64,000 nt of DNA. Source: Lachnospiraceae bacterium (GTDB lineage Bacteria > Bacillota > Clostridia > Lachnospirales > Lachnospiraceae). How positions within the stretch are numbered: position 1 is the stretch's first letter; each line of letters begins with the position of its first letter. The DNA lies in the NCBI GenBank assembly GCA_014799465.1, contig JAAVHZ010000058.1, positions 1-64,000 on the forward strand, written 5' to 3'. The notes below the pieces were generated by a model. That model was given only the letters and a program-made list of their open reading frames with translations. It did no database searches and had not been told where the DNA came from. Position numbers and translations under genes: made by a program. Of this stretch, positions 61,753-64,000 are shown in pieces.

Positions 61753-62327
61753 TGAAAGAACTTTTAATTATATCCATAGGTGCAGCATTTGTTAATAATG
61801 TTGTATTAAGCCAGTTTTTAGGTTTATGTCCTTTCCTTGGAGTATCTAAAAAAATTAAAACTGCAGGTGGTATGGGTGCAGCAGTAATATTTGTTATTAC
61901 AGTTGCTTCACTGTTGTCAAGTCTTATATATAAATTCATACTTGTTCCTACAGATATGGATTACCTTTCTACAATAGTATTTATTTTGGTTATAGCAGCA
62001 TTGGTACAGTTTGTGGAAATGGTACTTAAAAAGATAAGTCCTGCATTATATGAGGCACTTGGTGTATATCTTCCGCTTATAACAACTAACTGTGCCGTAC
62101 TTGGTGTGGCACTTATAAATGTCCAGAATTCATACGGAATATTAGAAAGTGTTATAAACGGTCTTGCAACTGCTGTGGGATTTACTATAGCCATAGTTAT
62201 AATGGCAGGTATCAGAGAAAAAATAGAGTATAACGATTATCCTGAACCACTTAAGGGTATGCCTATCGTTTTAATTACTGCCGGTCTGATGTCTATTGCC
62301 TTCTTTGGCTTTTCAGGCTTGTTATAG
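61752..62327 (+). CDS. rnfA: Rnf electron transport complex subunit A
   Basis: 191 aa, about six membrane helices, partner of RnfE in the ion channel. FVNNVVLSQFLGLCPFLGVSK carries the conserved cysteine of the first repeat, and YLPLITTNCAVLGVAL that of the second; these bind a [2Fe-2S] cluster inside the membrane core. It overlaps the rnfE stop by one base. Confidence 0.94.
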   Translation: MKELLIISIGAAFVNNVVLSQFLGLCPFLGVSKKIKTAGGMGAAVIFVITVASLLSSLIYKFILVPTDMDYLSTIVFILVIAALVQFVEMVLKKISPALYEALGVYLPLITTNCAVLGVALINVQNSYGILESVINGLATAVGFTIAIVIMAGIREKIEYNDYPEPLKGMPIVLITAGLMSIAFFGFSGLL

Positions 62328-62338
62328 GAGGTGCAGAA

Positions 62339-63127
62339 ATGAATATAACAGGAATAATTATAGCGGCAGCCATTGTAGGTATTACAGGTCTTGTAATAGG
62401 TATACTTTTAGGAGTTGCCGGAAAAGCATTTGAAGTAGAAGTTGATGAAAAAGAGATAGCTATCCGTGAATGTCTTCCGGGAAATAACTGTGGTGGATGT
62501 GGATTCGCAGGCTGTGATGCTCTTGCAAAAGCTATTGCTGCAGGAAATGCCCCTGCAAACGGATGTCCCGTAGGAGGTGCTTCCGTAGCCGCACAAATCA
62601 GTGAAATCGTAGGCGGAGAAGTGGAAGTTGTCAAAAAGGTGGCTTTCGTAAAGTGCAGCGGAACATGTGACAAAGCAAAAGACAGATTTATCTATAGCGG
62701 CAATCAGAGCTGTAAGCAGGTAATGGCTTCTGCCGGAAACGGTCAGAAAGCATGTACTTATGGATGTCTCGGATTTGGCTCGTGTGTAGAAGCATGTCAG
62801 TTTGATGCAATCCATATTGTGGATGGAATAGCAGTAGTGGATAAGGAAAAATGTGTGGCATGTGGTAAATGTGCTGCCGAATGTCCAAAGAATCTTATTG
62901 AACTTATTCCATATGAATCAAAGCATAAGGTGGCATGTAATTCCTCTGATAAAGGTAAAGATGTAAAAGCCGTATGTCAGGCAGGATGTATCGGATGTAA
63001 ATTATGTGAAAAACAGTGTGAGTTTGATGCAGTACATGTGGAAAACAATATTGCACATATTGATTATGATAAGTGTACAGGATGTGGTAAATGTGCTGAG
63101 AAATGTCCTGTTAAGATAATTAAATAA
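62339..63127 (+). CDS. rnfB: Rnf electron transport complex subunit B
   Basis: 262 aa. A membrane helix at the N-terminus (about 3-28), the [4Fe-4S] motif CLPGNNCGGCGFAGC (about 47-61), then two pairs of ferredoxin-type [4Fe-4S] motifs (CTYGCLGFGSCVEAC and CVACGKCAAECPK; CIGCKLCEKQC and CTGCGKCAEKCP). RnfB accepts electrons from reduced ferredoxin and delivers them to the complex. Last gene of the operon, followed by a terminator. Confidence 0.95.
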   Translation: MNITGIIIAAAIVGITGLVIGILLGVAGKAFEVEVDEKEIAIRECLPGNNCGGCGFAGCDALAKAIAAGNAPANGCPVGGASVAAQISEIVGGEVEVVKKVAFVKCSGTCDKAKDRFIYSGNQSCKQVMASAGNGQKACTYGCLGFGSCVEACQFDAIHIVDGIAVVDKEKCVACGKCAAECPKNLIELIPYESKHKVACNSSDKGKDVKAVCQAGCIGCKLCEKQCEFDAVHVENNIAHIDYDKCTGCGKCAEKCPVKIIK

Positions 63128-63141
63128 AATTATAATTATTA

Positions 63142-63176
63142 AACTACAGCTTTCAAATTAGAAGGCTGTAGTTTTT
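63142..63176 (+). terminator. rnf operon terminator
   Basis: AACTACAGC (63142-63150) pairs with GCTGTAGTT (63165-63173) and ends in TTTTT. From here to 63412 there is no gene; TTGACT at 63249 has no good -10. Confidence 0.9.
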
Positions 63177-63412
63177 AAGTTGTGTATATTTGTGTTAAAT
63201 AATTATAAAGAAGTTTCCGGTTGCACATTTAAAAGTATAAACAATTACTTGACTAAAATACAGATATATGAAAAAATATAAATATTAGAATAACAATAGA
63301 TTAAGGGGTATAAAAGGGGAAAATAAATATACTAAATCGCTATATTCAAATTCAGTTTATACATTTTCCTAAAAGAATATCCCAAAGTGAATAAACATAG
63401 GAGGAGTATAAA

Positions 63413-64000
63413 ATGGAAAACAATCAAACAGTAACAGTAGGAAACATGGCAGATATGCAAGGCAAAAAAAGCACAGGAAACAGTACACCGACAGAAAGCA
63501 CAAATCAGGTAATTCAGCCAATCCCTGAAATCCCTATAATCAGCGGAAATCCCACACAGAATCCCGACAACAAATCCGTAACCAAAAACCCAGACAACGG
63601 ACTGTCAACATCAGTTACAATAATCAAAAAAAACGGAGACCCTGTAAACATGGCAACAGGGGAATATATCTATGAAGACAAAGACTTCATAATCCCGGAC
63701 ATGGACAGCGACTTCAGCCTTATAAGAAGATATACCGGGCCTGCAGGCAGAACAACCCGCCACAGTCTTGGAAAAGTGTGGGAATTAAGCACAGATACAA
63801 ATATAACTATAGAAGAAAACACCGCAATAGTAACCATGCCGGATGGCAAAACAGCAGAATTTACTGCCCGCAGCAATTCATACACAAACAAAAAAGGCGG
63901 AACAAAAAAATACATGCTGGAAAAAAATAAAAACGGATACACATTTACAGACAACCCCAAAAAACAGAAATATTACTATGACCAAAGCGGACAAATAATA
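63413..64000 (+). CDS. RHS/DUF6531 polymorphic-toxin protein, N-terminal part
   Basis: Open frame of 196 codons from ATG 63413 to the right edge, not closed. AGGAGGAG (63399-63406) is six bases upstream. The N-terminal 75 residues are polar and unstructured (Gln, Asn, Thr, Pro-rich). From about residue 77 the DUF6531 region begins: GDPVNMATGEYIYEDKDF, IPDMDSDFSLIRRYTG, HSLGKVWELSTDT, TMPDGKTAEFTAR. DUF6531 heads RHS-repeat toxins that carry a variable toxin at the C-terminus. Codon use differs from its neighbours: AAC, GAC, AGC, ACA and CCC are strongly favoured over the T-ending codons used elsewhere. No signal peptide is visible. Confidence 0.88.
   Translation, partial: MENNQTVTVGNMADMQGKKSTGNSTPTESTNQVIQPIPEIPIISGNPTQNPDNKSVTKNPDNGLSTSVTIIKKNGDPVNMATGEYIYEDKDFIIPDMDSDFSLIRRYTGPAGRTTRHSLGKVWELSTDTNITIEENTAIVTMPDGKTAEFTARSNSYTNKKGGTKKYMLEKNKNGYTFTDNPKKQKYYYDQSGQII

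Overview
The window looks like chromosomal DNA of a low-GC, anaerobic, spore-forming member of the Clostridia, most probably family Lachnospiraceae. The base composition is AT-rich. Sporulation is indicated by an alpha/beta-type SASP gene and a GerW (YtfJ) gene, chemotaxis by CheV and a methyl-accepting protein, and anaerobic energy metabolism by a complete rnfCDGEAB operon. The gene pairs secG-rnr-smpB-ssrA, yloU/yloV(fakA)-recG and DUF2953-gerW are arranged as is usual in Firmicutes. The family assignment rests on gene content and protein style, not on a 16S gene.

Layout. 1-3.2 kb: accessory DNA, with the last codons of a truncated gene, three probable immunity genes of a polymorphic-toxin locus, a decayed gene and a membrane protein. 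3.2-8.6 kb: gpmI, eno, an HMGL-type aldolase and a methyltransferase. 8.6-13.5 kb: secG, an inserted reverse-strand membrane-protein gene, then rnr-smpB-HD hydrolase-ssrA (tmRNA). 13.7-24.1 kb: a Fic AMPylase, small unknown genes, lipoproteins, a two-component system followed by a MacAB-type exporter, and cheV. 24.2-27.7 kb: a charged membrane protein, hisH, hisF and ung. 27.65-28.24 kb: a type I toxin-antitoxin cassette between two related terminator elements. 28.2-32.5 kb: a giant 2-hydroxyacyl-CoA dehydratase activase-type protein on the reverse strand. 32.6-38.6 kb: LysM, a rhomboid-like membrane protein, lysA, two unknowns, DUF2953, gerW and a 45-aa membrane peptide. 38.8-41.9 kb: a split cobalamin methionine synthase (separate reactivation domain plus metH). 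41.9-47.6 kb: an unknown gene and an unusual group of two adenylate-forming enzymes around two exported proteins. 47.6-54.9 kb: rpmB, yloU/fakA, recG, murF and a soluble MCP. 55.0-58.0 kb: lysC, SASP and a YprB-type exonuclease. 58.2-63.1 kb: the rnf operon. 63.4 kb to the right edge: the start of an RHS/DUF6531 polymorphic-toxin gene that runs off the window.

How the genes work together. The housekeeping blocks cover lower glycolysis, ribosome rescue and RNA decay, aspartate-family synthesis (lysC, lysA, metH), wall synthesis (murF, with lysA for meso-DAP/lysine), DNA repair (recG, ung) and Rnf-driven ion pumping. The accessory parts are concentrated at 1-3 kb, 27.7-28.2 kb, 42-47.6 kb and the right edge. 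The strongest unusual item is the 27.8-28.1 kb cassette. It has a 32-aa membrane toxin peptide, a convergent antisense RNA promoter, and mRNA ends that are complementary starting exactly at the predicted transcription start. It is bracketed by two terminators that share an 18-base core but have different, still-complementary arms.
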